Shown: positions 28,701-37,452 of the stretch, one piece after another
Numbering within the stretch: position 1 is the first letter of the stretch
Layout of the letters: each line of letters starts with the position of its first letter
Source of the DNA: CAZJDV01 sp964544865
GTDB taxonomy: Bacteria; Chloroflexota; Dehalococcoidia; Lucifugimonadales; CAJWER01
NCBI GenBank assembly: GCA_964544865.1
Contig: CAZJDV010000006.1
Span: 3,298-67,297 of the forward strand
Direction: 5' to 3'
Length of the DNA: 64,000 nucleotides
Position numbers and translations under genes: made by a program
Notes under the pieces: model-generated
Databases searched by the model: none
Told to the model about the DNA's origin: nothing
What the model saw: the letters and a program-made list of their open reading frames with translations, nothing else

Positions 28701-29324
28701 CTAAAGAACGATCTTGTCTCGGGCGCCCTTTCGACGCTCTCTGGATATCACGGACTCGATCTCACGGACGGTGTCGTCGAGCCGGTCGTTGCGATTGCAG
28801 ATGACATGATCGAATTTCGGGGACTCTGCCATCTCCTTCTGTGCGGTCTGTAGCCGGATCCGGAGGGCGTCTGGTGTCTCGCTCATGCGCCTGCCAAGCC
28901 TCCGCGCTAGCTCTTGCATGCTGGGCGCCACCAGGAATACGAGCACGGCGCCGGGGGCCAGGCGCTTAATCGTCGCCGCTCCCTGGACGTCGATCTTCAG
29001 TATGACGTCCAGGCCTCTTTCCAGCGCCTCGGCGACCTGGGCTCGTGGGATACCGTACAGGTTTCCGTGGACTTCCGCCCATTCCAGAAGTTCATCTCCG
29101 TCGATCATGCGGCGAAACTCTTGCTCCGAGAGGAAGATGTAGTCCACGCCGTCGACCTCGTCGACCCGGATCTGGCGTGTGGTGGCAGTGACGGTGAAGT
29201 GGTACGGCGCGTCAAGCCGGCGCATGCGCGAAAGCACGGCGTCTTTGCCCACCCCGGAAGGCCCGGATAAGACGAGTAGCAGCGGGGCAGTGTTCGTCGC
29301 AGACCGGTCGCTGGATTCGGTCAC
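28701..29324 (-). CDS. gmk: Guanylate kinase
   Basis: 207 residues. P-loop LSGPSGVGKDAVL, the GMP-binding TATTRQIRVDEVDGVDYIFLS region, EWAEVHGNLYGIP and KIDVQGAATIK all match guanylate kinase, which phosphorylates GMP to GDP. I choose GTG at 29324, which overlaps the aroA TGA by four bases (GTGA), giving the normal length; the longer frame from 29468 is the shadow of aroA. Last gene of a tyrA-aroA-gmk run. Confidence 0.95.
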   Translation of the reverse strand: MTESSDRSATNTAPLLLVLSGPSGVGKDAVLSRMRRLDAPYHFTVTATTRQIRVDEVDGVDYIFLSEQEFRRMIDGDELLEWAEVHGNLYGIPRAQVAEALERGLDVILKIDVQGAATIKRLAPGAVLVFLVAPSMQELARRLGRRMSETPDALRIRLQTAQKEMAESPKFDHVICNRNDRLDDTVREIESVISRERRKGARDKIVL

Positions 29325-30625
29325 TGTGTCAAGGAATCCAGAGTATCCCAGAAACCGGGATAGGACAATTCGGCGGCCTCGGCCCCGTCGATCACCGTCT
29401 CGCCTTGCGCCACAAGCCCCGCTATGGCCAGTGTCATGGCGATGCGGTGGTCGCCGTAGCTGTCGCATTCGGCCCCGATCAGCTTGCCCCCTCCGTGAAT
29501 GACCATGCCGTCGGTCTCCTCCTCGATTCTTGCGCCCAGCCTGGATAGGCCGTCCACGGTGGCGGCGATGCGGTCGGACTCCTTCACGCGCAGCTCAACC
29601 GCGTCCCTGATGACCGTCTTTCCTCTGGCCAGGCTAGCGGCCAGCGCCAGCGCGGGCAACTCGTCTATCACCCTGGGGATCAGGCCCCCCGATATCTCGG
29701 CGCCCTCGAGCGAGCTGGACTCGGCGACGATGTCCGCGACCGGCTCGTCGCCCTCTTCACGGACGTTCTCCAGCCGGACGTTCGCGTTCATGGCCTGGAG
29801 GACATGCAGCACCCCGGTGCGTGTAGGGTTTATGCCTACGCCCTTTAGCCGGATGCGCGCGTTCGGGTGGATGCAGCCCGCCACCAGCCAGAACGCGGCG
29901 CCGCTGATGTCGCCCGGGACTGTGACGTCGATGGAGGAGAGCGTCGAACGGCGGACCGCGACACGCAGGCCATCCACCTCTATGTTGGCGCCCATCGCGC
30001 GAAGCATCCGCTCGGTGTGGTCGCGAGACTCCGCGGGCTGGGTGACTGCCGTTTCGCTCTCCGCTTGGAGTCCAGCTATCAGAAGGCTCGACTTGACCTG
30101 GGCGCTTGCCACCGGCTGGTCGAAGTCGATCCCGGACAGGTCTCCTCCGCGGACCGCCAGTGGGGCCAGGGAATCGTCGCCCCGGCCCATGATCCGAGCG
30201 CCCATCCGCGTCAGCGGCCCGACGATCCGGTCCATCGGCCGGGAGCGCAGCGACTCGTCCCCGGAGATGACGCTGAAGAATGGCTGCGCCGCCAGCAGGC
30301 CCGTGACCAGTCGCGTCGCGGTACCACTGTTGCCGGCGTTGAGCATGGTTCTTGGCTCGATCAGGCCATCGCGGCCGCGGCCGTCAACGTGGAAGCACTC
30401 GTCCGCGCCGTTGACTGGACATGGAGAGTGCCGCGTAATTCGAACGCCGAGGCCCCGCATGCATCGCAAGATGGACGACCTGTCGTCGCCGGCGCATAGG
30501 TTGGAAACGTGGGCCGTCCCCAGGGCAATCGAGTTGAGCAGTATCGCCCGCTGGGAAATCGATTTGTCCCCCGGCAGGACGACGGTCCCTTCGAGCCGAG
30601 GGGCGGAGCGAACGTTCCAGTTCAA
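29321..30625 (-). CDS. aroA: 3-phosphoshikimate 1-carboxyvinyltransferase (EPSP synthase)
   Basis: 434 residues. Shikimate-pathway enzyme joining PEP and shikimate-3-phosphate. Blocks: VVLPGDKSISQRAILLNSIA (Lys and Ser of the phosphate site), LNAGNSGTATRLVTGLLA, GDESLRSRPMDRI, LRVKESDRIAA and DSYGDHRIAMTLAIAGLV. I set the start at TTG 30625 because GGAGGT lies exactly 5 bases upstream; the alternative ATG at 30673 has no Shine-Dalgarno site and adds 16 unmatched residues. Overlaps gmk by 4 bases and follows the TyrA-like gene by 116. Confidence 0.96.
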   Translation of the reverse strand: MNWNVRSAPRLEGTVVLPGDKSISQRAILLNSIALGTAHVSNLCAGDDRSSILRCMRGLGVRITRHSPCPVNGADECFHVDGRGRDGLIEPRTMLNAGNSGTATRLVTGLLAAQPFFSVISGDESLRSRPMDRIVGPLTRMGARIMGRGDDSLAPLAVRGGDLSGIDFDQPVASAQVKSSLLIAGLQAESETAVTQPAESRDHTERMLRAMGANIEVDGLRVAVRRSTLSSIDVTVPGDISGAAFWLVAGCIHPNARIRLKGVGINPTRTGVLHVLQAMNANVRLENVREEGDEPVADIVAESSSLEGAEISGGLIPRVIDELPALALAASLARGKTVIRDAVELRVKESDRIAATVDGLSRLGARIEEETDGMVIHGGGKLIGAECDSYGDHRIAMTLAIAGLVAQGETVIDGAEAAELSYPGFWDTLDSLTQ

Positions 30626-30741
30626 GCGTGACCTCCGCTCAGACGCCGGTTCACCGAAAGCATGATGGGCCATGCCCGGTGCGGGCCGCGTTTTGTCGGG
30701 TCGAGTGGACGCGTATCACGGCCGTCAATCGGTTCACGCGA

Positions 30742-31707
30742 CTACCTCTCGCCAGTCATCTGCTTGAATCTCCGGCTCAGCCTCCTGCCGAAAAACATCC
30801 CTGAGATGGTCTCTCCCATGGTGGGTATCTCGGGCTGTTTGTCTTCGACGATGACGCCGGCGACCCACTTGGCTCGCTCGTCGTACGCGCGGGTAAGGGC
30901 GGCGGCGAGGCCGTCATCCCCATTCTTGATGTGGTCCCTGTACGAAATCAGCTCGGCGATGGCCTGGTCGATCCAGTGGGAGACCGCGTCGGGGCTCCCC
31001 AGGTAGGCGGCCGCGCCGGCCTCGGGGTTCTCAGCCGCAAACTGTGAGACCTCCTTGAACTCGCCGCCGGCCAGGCGTGCGATCTCCCTCCAGGCGGAGC
31101 TCTGGGAAAGCGACCCCACGAGGGCGGACGAGAGTAACCGGGGCATGTGCACCGCCGCCGAGGAGTAGGAGTCGTGCTCAGCGGCGTCCAGGAAGAGCGG
31201 CTTGGCCCCGAGGACCTCAATCATGCCGACAACCGTCCTGACCGCCTCCGCGGCCGCACTCCTCGCGGGCACCACGCAGTACTCGATGTCGTCGAAGACC
31301 GCCGCGCTGGCGTCATCGATGGAATAGGGGTACTCCCTCAGCACGGGCCGCCCTCCCACGAAGTTGACGTCCCTGCCGAAGTATTCCTCCGCCCATTCCA
31401 GGACCGGCAGCTTGTTCGGACTGGTGTCCGTCACCACGCAGTCTTTCTCAAGAATCGGGGCGATGGCTTCCATGATCTTCCGGGTATCGCTCACAGCCGT
31501 ATCCAGGACGACCAGACCGGCGTTGGACATGGCCGATCCGAGGTTGCCGGTAGTGCTGTCGAAGGCGCCCATCTTGGTGCCCTTTACAAGGACCCACCGG
31601 TCCCCGGACGTGCCCACGATCTCGGTATCCGGCAACTGGATCTGCTTAAGTCCAATTCCGATAGAGACCCCGATGGGGCCCGATGCTACTATCGTAATTC
31701 GCTCCAA
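30742..31707 (-). CDS. Prephenate dehydrogenase-like protein (TyrA), atypical active site
   Basis: 321 residues with an N-terminal Rossmann domain (ITIVASGPIGVSIGIGL) and the helical TyrA dimerisation domain, and it sits directly upstream of aroA. Two family signatures are altered: the glycine loop reads ASGPIG in place of GxGxIG, and the substrate block usually reading GGHPMAGTE reads GGRPVLREYP, so the His that contacts prephenate in characterised enzymes is Arg here. SPNK in the TDTSPNKLPVLE segment stands where the Ser/Asp-Lys pair is expected. It may use another substrate (arogenate or unrelated) or have lost activity. Confidence 0.75.
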   Translation of the reverse strand: MERITIVASGPIGVSIGIGLKQIQLPDTEIVGTSGDRWVLVKGTKMGAFDSTTGNLGSAMSNAGLVVLDTAVSDTRKIMEAIAPILEKDCVVTDTSPNKLPVLEWAEEYFGRDVNFVGGRPVLREYPYSIDDASAAVFDDIEYCVVPARSAAAEAVRTVVGMIEVLGAKPLFLDAAEHDSYSSAAVHMPRLLSSALVGSLSQSSAWREIARLAGGEFKEVSQFAAENPEAGAAAYLGSPDAVSHWIDQAIAELISYRDHIKNGDDGLAAALTRAYDERAKWVAGVIVEDKQPEIPTMGETISGMFFGRRLSRRFKQMTGER

Positions 31708-31777
31708 ATCACTCCTCCTCCTGCCCAGCCTCCGGCACCTGCGCGCGACTTCGCTACCAGGATTCTATCTTAAGTGT

Positions 31778-32473
31778 CTACCACAGCACCAGACCGGCCA
31801 GGAGGTCGATCATTGGGCCTACGATTCTGGAGAGGATACTCGCGCTGGGAACCAGAAAGCCGAGCATTATCAGTAGGAGCAGTGGCGTTGGGCCGTATCT
31901 TTCGAGCTGGCCGAAATGGTAGGCCGCCTCCTGAGGAAGGAGGCCCAGCGCGACCTTGAATCCGTCCAGCGGGACCAGCGGGATGAGGTTGAAGGCCGCC
32001 AGCAGCAGGTTCCAGAACACCATAGTCACCAGCACGTGTCCCGCGATGTCCCCCCACTCGCCAAAGAATATTCGCCCCGCGAATCTAGGATCAATGTTCA
32101 CCAGGCCGGTGTTGATCGGTATCGCCAGCACCGCGGCCGTCATGATGTTGGATACCGGACCGGCGAGGGCCACCACCGCCATGCCAGTGCGCGGCCCCAC
32201 GCTCAGGTATGCCGGATTGACCGGCACCGGCTTCGCCCAGCCGAATCCTGCGAGCAGGATCATGACGGTGCCAACGGGGTCCAGGTGGGCGGCGGGATTC
32301 AGGGACAGCCGGCCCTGGCCTTTCGCGGTGGGATCGCCCAGGCGAGTCGCGCTCAGCGCGTGGCTGAACTCGTGGACCGTGAAGGCGGCGAGCAGCGCCA
32401 GGCAGAAAGAGCCAAGGGTGACCAGGCCTTCAAACGGATTGGCCTGAATTTGGTCGAGCAGTCTGATCAGCAC
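31778..32473 (-). CDS. Site-2 protease family protein (M50)
   Basis: 231 residues with about six hydrophobic segments. The zinc motif is VHEFSHALSATRLGDPTA (HExxH) and the third ligand lies in NPAAHLDPVGTVMILLAGFGWAKPVPVNP, the short DP motif of compact Chloroflexota and Firmicutes M50 proteases. An intramembrane metalloprotease of the kind that often frees regulators from the membrane; no target gene is obvious nearby. It is 70 bases upstream of the TyrA-like gene on the same strand and may be read with it. Confidence 0.9.
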   Translation of the reverse strand: MLIRLLDQIQANPFEGLVTLGSFCLALLAAFTVHEFSHALSATRLGDPTAKGQGRLSLNPAAHLDPVGTVMILLAGFGWAKPVPVNPAYLSVGPRTGMAVVALAGPVSNIMTAAVLAIPINTGLVNIDPRFAGRIFFGEWGDIAGHVLVTMVFWNLLLAAFNLIPLVPLDGFKVALGLLPQEAAYHFGQLERYGPTPLLLLIMLGFLVPSASILSRIVGPMIDLLAGLVLW

Positions 32474-32596
32474 TTACTAATTCCAGCGTAAGGACATATT
32501 ACCGGTGATCGCATCGGAAATCGTGACCGGCCATGTGTGAGCGAACCATGGGCGGTGCGAATCTGTCGAGGAGCGTCGTCGCTTCTCAAAATAGAA

Positions 32597-32630
32597 GGAC
32601 GGGACGAGCAAGCTCGTCCCGTCCGATTTT
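32597..32630. terminator. Strong hairpin terminator, usable in both directions
   Basis: GGACGGGACGAGC (32597-32609), AA, GCTCGTCCCGTCC (32612-32624): a perfect 13-bp stem. Forward it runs into GATTTTCATT; on the reverse strand, downstream of the HesB-like stop at 32656, it runs into TTCTATTTT. Confidence 0.9.
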
Positions 32631-32655
32631 CATTAGCTATCCGCTGGACGTTGAC

Positions 32656-33057
32656 TTAGTGGCCACCGCAGGCGCAGCCTTCACCTCCACCACCACATCC
32701 ACCTCCGCCACCTCCGCAACCTCCGCCGCCGCAGGCGCAGCCACCCTCCTGGCCCTCCATGTTGGGATTGCTGATGACGAACCCGCTTCGCATCAAGTCG
32801 TCGATGTAGTCGATCTGGGCGCCTTCCACGAGGGGAGCGCTCTCGGGGTCCACGAGCACTCGAATATCTTTGGTCTCGATGACGATGTCATCGGCTTTTG
32901 GTTCCTTCTCGACGCCAAGCATGTACTGATAGCCACCATGGCCACCGGGCGTTACCATGATCCGGAGCAGAGCCCCTTCCTCCCCTTGATCGCTGAGCAC
33001 CTTGGCCAACTGTTCGGCCGCGAGCGGCGTAACCTCGATGATTTGAGTCGTCGTCAA
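32656..33057 (-). CDS. HesB/IscA-family protein with Gly/Cys tail
   Basis: 133 residues against about 105-115 for IscA/ErpA. The body matches the A-type Fe-S carrier fold: VTPLAAEQLAKVL, ALLRIMVTPGGHGGYQYMLG, IVIETKDIRVLVDPESAPLVEGAQIDYID and SGFVISNPN. The first cluster ligand, Cys in the usual GGCSGxxY, is His (GGHGGYQY). The usual CxC near the C-terminus is replaced by a 29-residue Gly-rich tail carrying Cys at six positions and ending in GGH. TTG start at 33057 with GGAGGT 6 bases upstream. It may bind iron or a cluster differently from IscA. Confidence 0.85.
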   Translation of the reverse strand: MTTTQIIEVTPLAAEQLAKVLSDQGEEGALLRIMVTPGGHGGYQYMLGVEKEPKADDIVIETKDIRVLVDPESAPLVEGAQIDYIDDLMRSGFVISNPNMEGQEGGCACGGGGCGGGGGGCGGGGEGCACGGH

Positions 33058-33331
33058 TAGTGCACCTCCAGAAATTCCCGTGCTTTTCGTGCAACTTGTG
33101 ATGCCAGCTTAACTTCGATGTTAGCATGACGCAGCTAGGTCGTCAAGGATTGTTCAGGGGCGGCAGGCCCCACGTCACCCGCCGCGACGAGCGACAGAGC
33201 GAACCCGTCCAACGCGGGCCGGCCGTGGACCGGCAATGCCGTTCGTCTAGACTGCCTCGTGATTCGAGTATATCATACGCCCCAACCGGGGGAGGAACGA
33301 CCAGAAGCGAATAAAAGGAGCGAGATACGAC
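33058..33331. other. Divergent intergenic region, nothing firm
   Basis: Lies between the divergent HesB-like and Gfo/Idh genes. It holds the ribosome-binding sites of both, AAAGGAG at 33314-33320 for the forward gene, and an AT-rich TATATC at 33269-33274 that lacks a proper -35. No gene seen. Confidence 0.4.
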
Positions 33332-34327
33332 ATGAAAGAGCTAAGAGTCGGGGTCATAGGGTGCGGCCGCCATGCTCAGGGCCACTTCCGCATGATCGCG
33401 GGCGAGCCACGCCTGCACCTGGCCGCCATCGCAGAGATCGACGACGGGCGCCGAAAGGCGGCGGCGGCGGAGCACAAGCCCGAGCGGGCGTTCGATGACT
33501 ACGGGGATATGCTCGAGGCCGTCGATCTCGACCTTGTATACGTCGAAACCATGCCGGGCCACCTGCTGCCCATCGTGCTGGCGTGTCTCGAGGAGGGTCT
33601 GAACGTCTCCGTGGAGAAGTCGCCGGGGATGAACTCGGCCGAGACCGCGACGATGGCTGATGCGGCTCGGGACAGCAAGGGGAAGGCCATAGTGTCTTTC
33701 AACCGCCGCTACTTTCCCGAGGTCCTCGCCGTCCGGCGGATGGTGCGGGATCGGGGCGGCGCCGTCCATGTCGGGGCGACGTACAACAAACCCCTCACCG
33801 CCATCGGCACGCCCGCTATGGCCGACGTAGCCCCGGATCCGTTGATATGCGACGCCATCCACCATGTCGACCTGCTACGCTGGCTGGCCGGCTCTAGTCA
33901 GGAGACGGCGGCTGTCCCCGTGGAGGTGTATTCGGAAGTCCAGGACGGGGAGCGGCCCGGCGCGCACCGTCACAATGCCTCCATCCGCTTCGACACCGGC
34001 GCCATTGGAGGGTTGATGAGTCACTACGGGGTCGGCTACCGCATCCAGAGGGCCGAGGTCCACGCCGACGACTTCTCGGCGTACCTGGACCTGACGGGGA
34101 AGCCGAGGGTCGAGGTGTACGCGGCGGCGGGAGACGACGGCAGTGGCAGTGCCACCGCCGAGCCGATGGAGCTGGAGCTTGGAGACTACGCCGGCTCCAA
34201 TGAGACCATCCACTTCGTGGACTGCATCCTGAACGGTGGCACGCCGTGGTCCACCCTGGACGACGCGGTCCAGACCATGCGGCTCTGTGAGGCGGTCCGG
34301 CGGGGCCACAAGGGTGAGCTGGAATGA
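33332..34327 (+). CDS. Gfo/Idh/MocA family oxidoreductase (1)
   Basis: 331 residues. Rossmann start VGVIGCGRHAQGHFRMI; the Lys motif reads SVEKSPGMN, a variant of the usual EKP, and the catalytic His block is ICDAIHHVDLLRWLAG. Such enzymes oxidise a sugar or inositol hydroxyl with NAD(P)+. The ATGA overlap with the next gene, a PF01261 TIM barrel, marks a two-gene unit of dehydrogenase and isomerase, a pairing common in inositol and 3-keto-sugar pathways. Substrate unknown. Confidence 0.88.
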   Translation: MKELRVGVIGCGRHAQGHFRMIAGEPRLHLAAIAEIDDGRRKAAAAEHKPERAFDDYGDMLEAVDLDLVYVETMPGHLLPIVLACLEEGLNVSVEKSPGMNSAETATMADAARDSKGKAIVSFNRRYFPEVLAVRRMVRDRGGAVHVGATYNKPLTAIGTPAMADVAPDPLICDAIHHVDLLRWLAGSSQETAAVPVEVYSEVQDGERPGAHRHNASIRFDTGAIGGLMSHYGVGYRIQRAEVHADDFSAYLDLTGKPRVEVYAAAGDDGSGSATAEPMELELGDYAGSNETIHFVDCILNGGTPWSTLDDAVQTMRLCEAVRRGHKGELE

Positions 34328-35160
34328 AATTATCGCTATCGGTCCGTGTCGCGGAGAGCCTGGGCGCCAAGCGTGTGCCGGCAATGTCGCTGGAGTCACT
34401 GGCGAAGCTGGCCGCCGCCGAGGGCTACAAAGCCCTGTGCATGCGAGCGTCGCAGCTCGGTATCCAAACGCCCCTTGATCTGGTGCGCGGCGCGCGCGCG
34501 GAGTTGTCCGCTCGGGGCCTGGAAGTGTCGATGGTCACCGGCGATTTTCCGATACCGGAGAACACGGACGACGCCCCCGGCGCGCTGCGGAACATAACCC
34601 CCTATTTGGACCTGGCGGAGGCACTCGGCTCGGACCTGATACGCATTGGCATGAAGAGGGAAGAGGACATTCCCTGGGCCCGGAGGGCCGCCGACGAGGC
34701 GCATGAACGGGGCATAAGGCTGGCGCACCAGAGCCACACGCTCAGCCTGTTCGAGACGGTAGAAGGCTCCCTGGATGTGGTCAAGCAGATCAACCGCCGG
34801 AATTTCGGCATCATCTACGAGCCCGCGAACTTGGAGCAGTGCGGAGAGGACTACGGGCCGGAGACCATCAAGGCGTTTTCCCCCTACATGTTCAACGTCT
34901 ATCTGCAAAACCTGAAAGTCAGCCCGTCCGGGGTGAATCGCGGCGATACATGGTCTCGTGGCGAGATTCACTTCGACCAGGTGCCGATGTGGGAGGATGG
35001 CGGCCTGAACTTCCCGGTGGTGATGGCGGCGCTCCAAAGGACCGGCTATGACGGATACGTTACCCTTCATCAGGCCTCGACGCCGCCCGTCACACCCCAG
35101 GAGTTCCTCCAGAAGACGGCCCGGTACCTCAGGACACTGGCGAATTTCGACAGCCTGTAG
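34324..35160 (+). CDS. Sugar phosphate isomerase/epimerase-like TIM barrel (PF01261)
   Basis: 278 residues. Barrel strands with ligand candidates: DLIRIGMKREEDIP, LAHQSHTLSLFET with His, IIYEPANLEQCGED with Glu, VYLQNLK, and VTLHQAS near the C-terminus. Starts at ATG 34324 overlapping the Gfo/Idh stop by four bases, so the two are translationally coupled and likely act in sequence: oxidation, then isomerisation or elimination of the keto product. Related in fold, not closely in sequence, to the genes at 7370 and 17722. Confidence 0.82.
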   Translation: MKLSLSVRVAESLGAKRVPAMSLESLAKLAAAEGYKALCMRASQLGIQTPLDLVRGARAELSARGLEVSMVTGDFPIPENTDDAPGALRNITPYLDLAEALGSDLIRIGMKREEDIPWARRAADEAHERGIRLAHQSHTLSLFETVEGSLDVVKQINRRNFGIIYEPANLEQCGEDYGPETIKAFSPYMFNVYLQNLKVSPSGVNRGDTWSRGEIHFDQVPMWEDGGLNFPVVMAALQRTGYDGYVTLHQASTPPVTPQEFLQKTARYLRTLANFDSL

Positions 35161-35199
35161 CAGCCGGTATTCCGCCCAGTTGCGACTTGAGTCCCAGGC

Positions 35200-36444
35200 T
35201 CAGCGCTGGCTCTTCACCACCTCGATCTGCCGGTCGAGTAGCTCGGCGTCGACCCCCAGTTCCCTGGCGCGGGCGGCGTCTTGCGCCGCCTCATCGTCCA
35301 TGCTCATCAATGTGTATGCCAGAGCACGATTCACGTAGGCGTCGGCGATTTCGGGCCCGAGACGAATCGCCTCGTCCAGGTCCGCGATGGCTAAATCAGG
35401 TCGGCCCTGGTTCAGATAGATAAACCCTCGGGCGACGTATCCAATAGGGGCCTCCGGTTCGAGTCTGATCGCATCGTCCAGGTCGATGACAGCTTGCTCA
35501 TATTCGCCCAGCACCGTGAACGCGAATCCGCGATTGTAGTAGGCTTGGGGATCCGCGCCGTCGAGGCGGATGACCTGGTCCAGGTCGGCGATAGCCTCCT
35601 GAAACCGCCCGAGGTTTCCGTAGGCGGCGCTCCGTCCCCGGTATCCGTCGATACCCATAGGATCTAGTCGTATCGTGCTGTCGAAATCCTGGATGGCGCC
35701 CTCGTACTGCTCCATGTCCGCATAGGCGAGCGCGCGGTTGTAGTAGGCCTGCGGATCCCCGGGAGCGAGGCGGATGATCTCGTCGTAGTCTACGATGGCG
35801 CGCTCGTACTGCCCCGCCTCAGCGTAGATGTTGCCGCGGTTACCATAAGCCTCGGCGAGCTCGGGGTTTATGCGAAGGGCCTTGTCCAGGTCTTCGAGCG
35901 CCTCATCGAACTGGCCAAGAAACGTGAAGAGCACCCCTCGGTTGTAGTAGGCTTCGGCTAGCTCAGGCGCCAGACGAATAGCCTTGTCATAGTCTCGGAA
36001 GGCGGATTCGGGATCGCCGAGATCGACGTAGGCGACCCCTCGATTCCGGAATGCATCCGCGGACTGGGGATCGACTCGGATGGCCTCGTCGTAGTCCTCG
36101 ACGGCACGCTCGTACTGCCGTAGGCCGGCGTAGGCGTTGCCCCGGCTGACGTAGGCCTCTGCAGACCCCGGGTCGAGCGTGATCGCCGTGGTGAACGATT
36201 CGATGGCCTTGCCGAGGTCGCCCGCTTCGACCAGCATATTGCCCTCGTCGAATGCCGATTCCAGGGCGGAGGGAGTCGGCACAGAGATTGCTCTCACGGT
36301 GAGATCGGATGCCGGGGTCGCGGTGACCTGCGGCGCGTCGGCGACCGAAGTCATGGGCGCTGTCTCAGGGTCCGCGCCTCCGCAGGCGACGAGGAGCAGA
36401 GAAAGGGAAACGAGTGGAGCAAGAATCGCCTCTGGGCTTGTCAT
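35200..36444 (-). CDS. TPR-repeat lipoprotein
   Basis: 414 residues. The signal peptide ends in the lipobox LLVAC (Cys21); I take ATG 36444 as start because it places the signal sequence at the N-terminus, 23 residues inside the longer frame. After a Thr/Pro linker come about nine tandem 34-residue tetratricopeptide repeats of the form AYYNRGxAYxxLGxxxxAIxDLDxAIRLDP, one of the most regular arrays in the window. An extracytoplasmic scaffold for protein-protein contact; partner unknown. Confidence 0.9.
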   Translation of the reverse strand: MTSPEAILAPLVSLSLLLVACGGADPETAPMTSVADAPQVTATPASDLTVRAISVPTPSALESAFDEGNMLVEAGDLGKAIESFTTAITLDPGSAEAYVSRGNAYAGLRQYERAVEDYDEAIRVDPQSADAFRNRGVAYVDLGDPESAFRDYDKAIRLAPELAEAYYNRGVLFTFLGQFDEALEDLDKALRINPELAEAYGNRGNIYAEAGQYERAIVDYDEIIRLAPGDPQAYYNRALAYADMEQYEGAIQDFDSTIRLDPMGIDGYRGRSAAYGNLGRFQEAIADLDQVIRLDGADPQAYYNRGFAFTVLGEYEQAVIDLDDAIRLEPEAPIGYVARGFIYLNQGRPDLAIADLDEAIRLGPEIADAYVNRALAYTLMSMDDEAAQDAARARELGVDAELLDRQIEVVKSQR

Positions 36445-36562
36445 GAGTACATGGATTGATTTCACGATGGGTCTGATTCTAGCACACGGCGCTGAGTGAG
36501 GAGGAAGAGGCAAGGCGCGGCCACAGCGACTCTCGCTGTTACGGCCTGGCTCGACTCCGCGC

Positions 36563-36596
36563 TTGACATCGCCATTCCGTTAGCGTAGACCAACGG
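36563..36596 (+). promoter_or_regulatory. Promoter/operator of the ArsR-family gene
   Basis: TTGACA at 36563-36568, 17-base spacer and a weak TAGACC at 36586-36591. The inverted repeat CCGTT (36577-36581) and AACGG (36592-36596) overlaps the -10 box, as expected for autorepression by an ArsR protein. Transcription would start only a few bases before the ATG at 36603 and no Shine-Dalgarno site is seen, so the mRNA may be leaderless. Confidence 0.55.
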
Positions 36597-36602
36597 TAAT
36601 TT

Positions 36603-36896
36603 ATGACTTACGAAGGCGCACTCGCGGCGCTCGCTGACCCGACCCGGCGGAAGATCCTGGAGAGGCTGAACGATATGCCCAGCTCGGTGGGTAACCTGGT
36701 GAACGGCCTTCCAGTCAGCCGCCCGGCGGTATCGCAGCACCTTCACGTACTGAAGGCTACCCAACTCGTCTGTGAAAGGCGAGATGGCAGGCGGAGGATC
36801 TACAGCGTGCACACGGACGACGGACTGGCGGACTTGAAGGGTTATCTGAAAAGGTTCTGGGAGGACACACTGGCCTCGTTCAAGGAGATCGCCTAG
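36603..36896 (+). CDS. ArsR/SmtB-family transcriptional regulator
   Basis: 97 residues of winged helix: ALADPTRRKILERLND, a recognition helix in VSRPAVSQHLHVLKATQLV and the wing ERRDGRRRIYSV. It lacks the ELCV metal-binding motif of ArsR/SmtB, as do the metal-free members that accompany AHSA1/START-domain genes. The broken gene that follows 20 bases downstream is exactly such an AHSA1 protein, so the two formed the common regulator-SRPBCC pair. Confidence 0.9.
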   Translation: MTYEGALAALADPTRRKILERLNDMPSSVGNLVNGLPVSRPAVSQHLHVLKATQLVCERRDGRRRIYSVHTDDGLADLKGYLKRFWEDTLASFKEIA

Positions 36897-36915
36897 TGAG
36901 AAACAGGAGGAAACG

Positions 36916-37410
36916 ATGATCGAAAAACAGAATTAAGTAAGAATCCCGCCGATCAGAAAGCCGGTGACGGTCCGCCGCTCCCTGGGGGACGCGTTCCGCA
37001 TCTTCGCCGGGCAGATCGCAGCTTGGTGGCCCTTGGAAACCCACTCATTCGGCGAGCATCGAAGTGAGACATGCTCGATCGAAGGCCGCCTTGGGGGGCC
37101 GCATCTTCGAGCGACTCCCCGATGGTACGGAGGTCCTGTGGGGTGAGGTCATTCAGTGGGATCCTCCGAAATTCGTCGTTTTCACCTGGCACCTGGGGCA
37201 GGGGCCGGACTCTGCCCAGACCTTTGGAAGTCGCATTTACCGCCATTGACGGAGGCGCCAGAGTTGAGCTGACGCATAGCGGGTGGGAGAAGCTGGGGGA
37301 GAAGGCGCTCGAAACGCGTAACGGCTACGATTCAGGCTGGGACATCGTCTTTGGCGAGCGCTATGCCGGCTGGACCGAGCAGGAGGCCGCTTCACGGCAG
37401 CGGCGCGCTG
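36916..37410 (+). pseudogene. AHSA1/SRPBCC-domain protein, broken
   Basis: ATG 36916 has AGGAGG 5 bases upstream, but a TAA follows at 36934-36936. The same frame continues VRIPPIRKPVTVRRSLGDAFRIFAGQIAAWWPL. A base too many in the G run 37093-37098 shifts to the frame carrying RIFERLPDGTEVLWGEV, and one too many in TTT 37223-37225 shifts to VAFTAIDGGARVELTHSGW and GYDSGWDIVFGERYAGW. The end is placed approximately, as no stop follows in frame before the convergent FAD gene. One stop plus two homopolymer shifts: decay or sequence error. Confidence 0.75.
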
Positions 37411-37452
37411 GGAATCGGTCTGCGCTCGATGTGATCTTCGCCGTAGCCCTTC

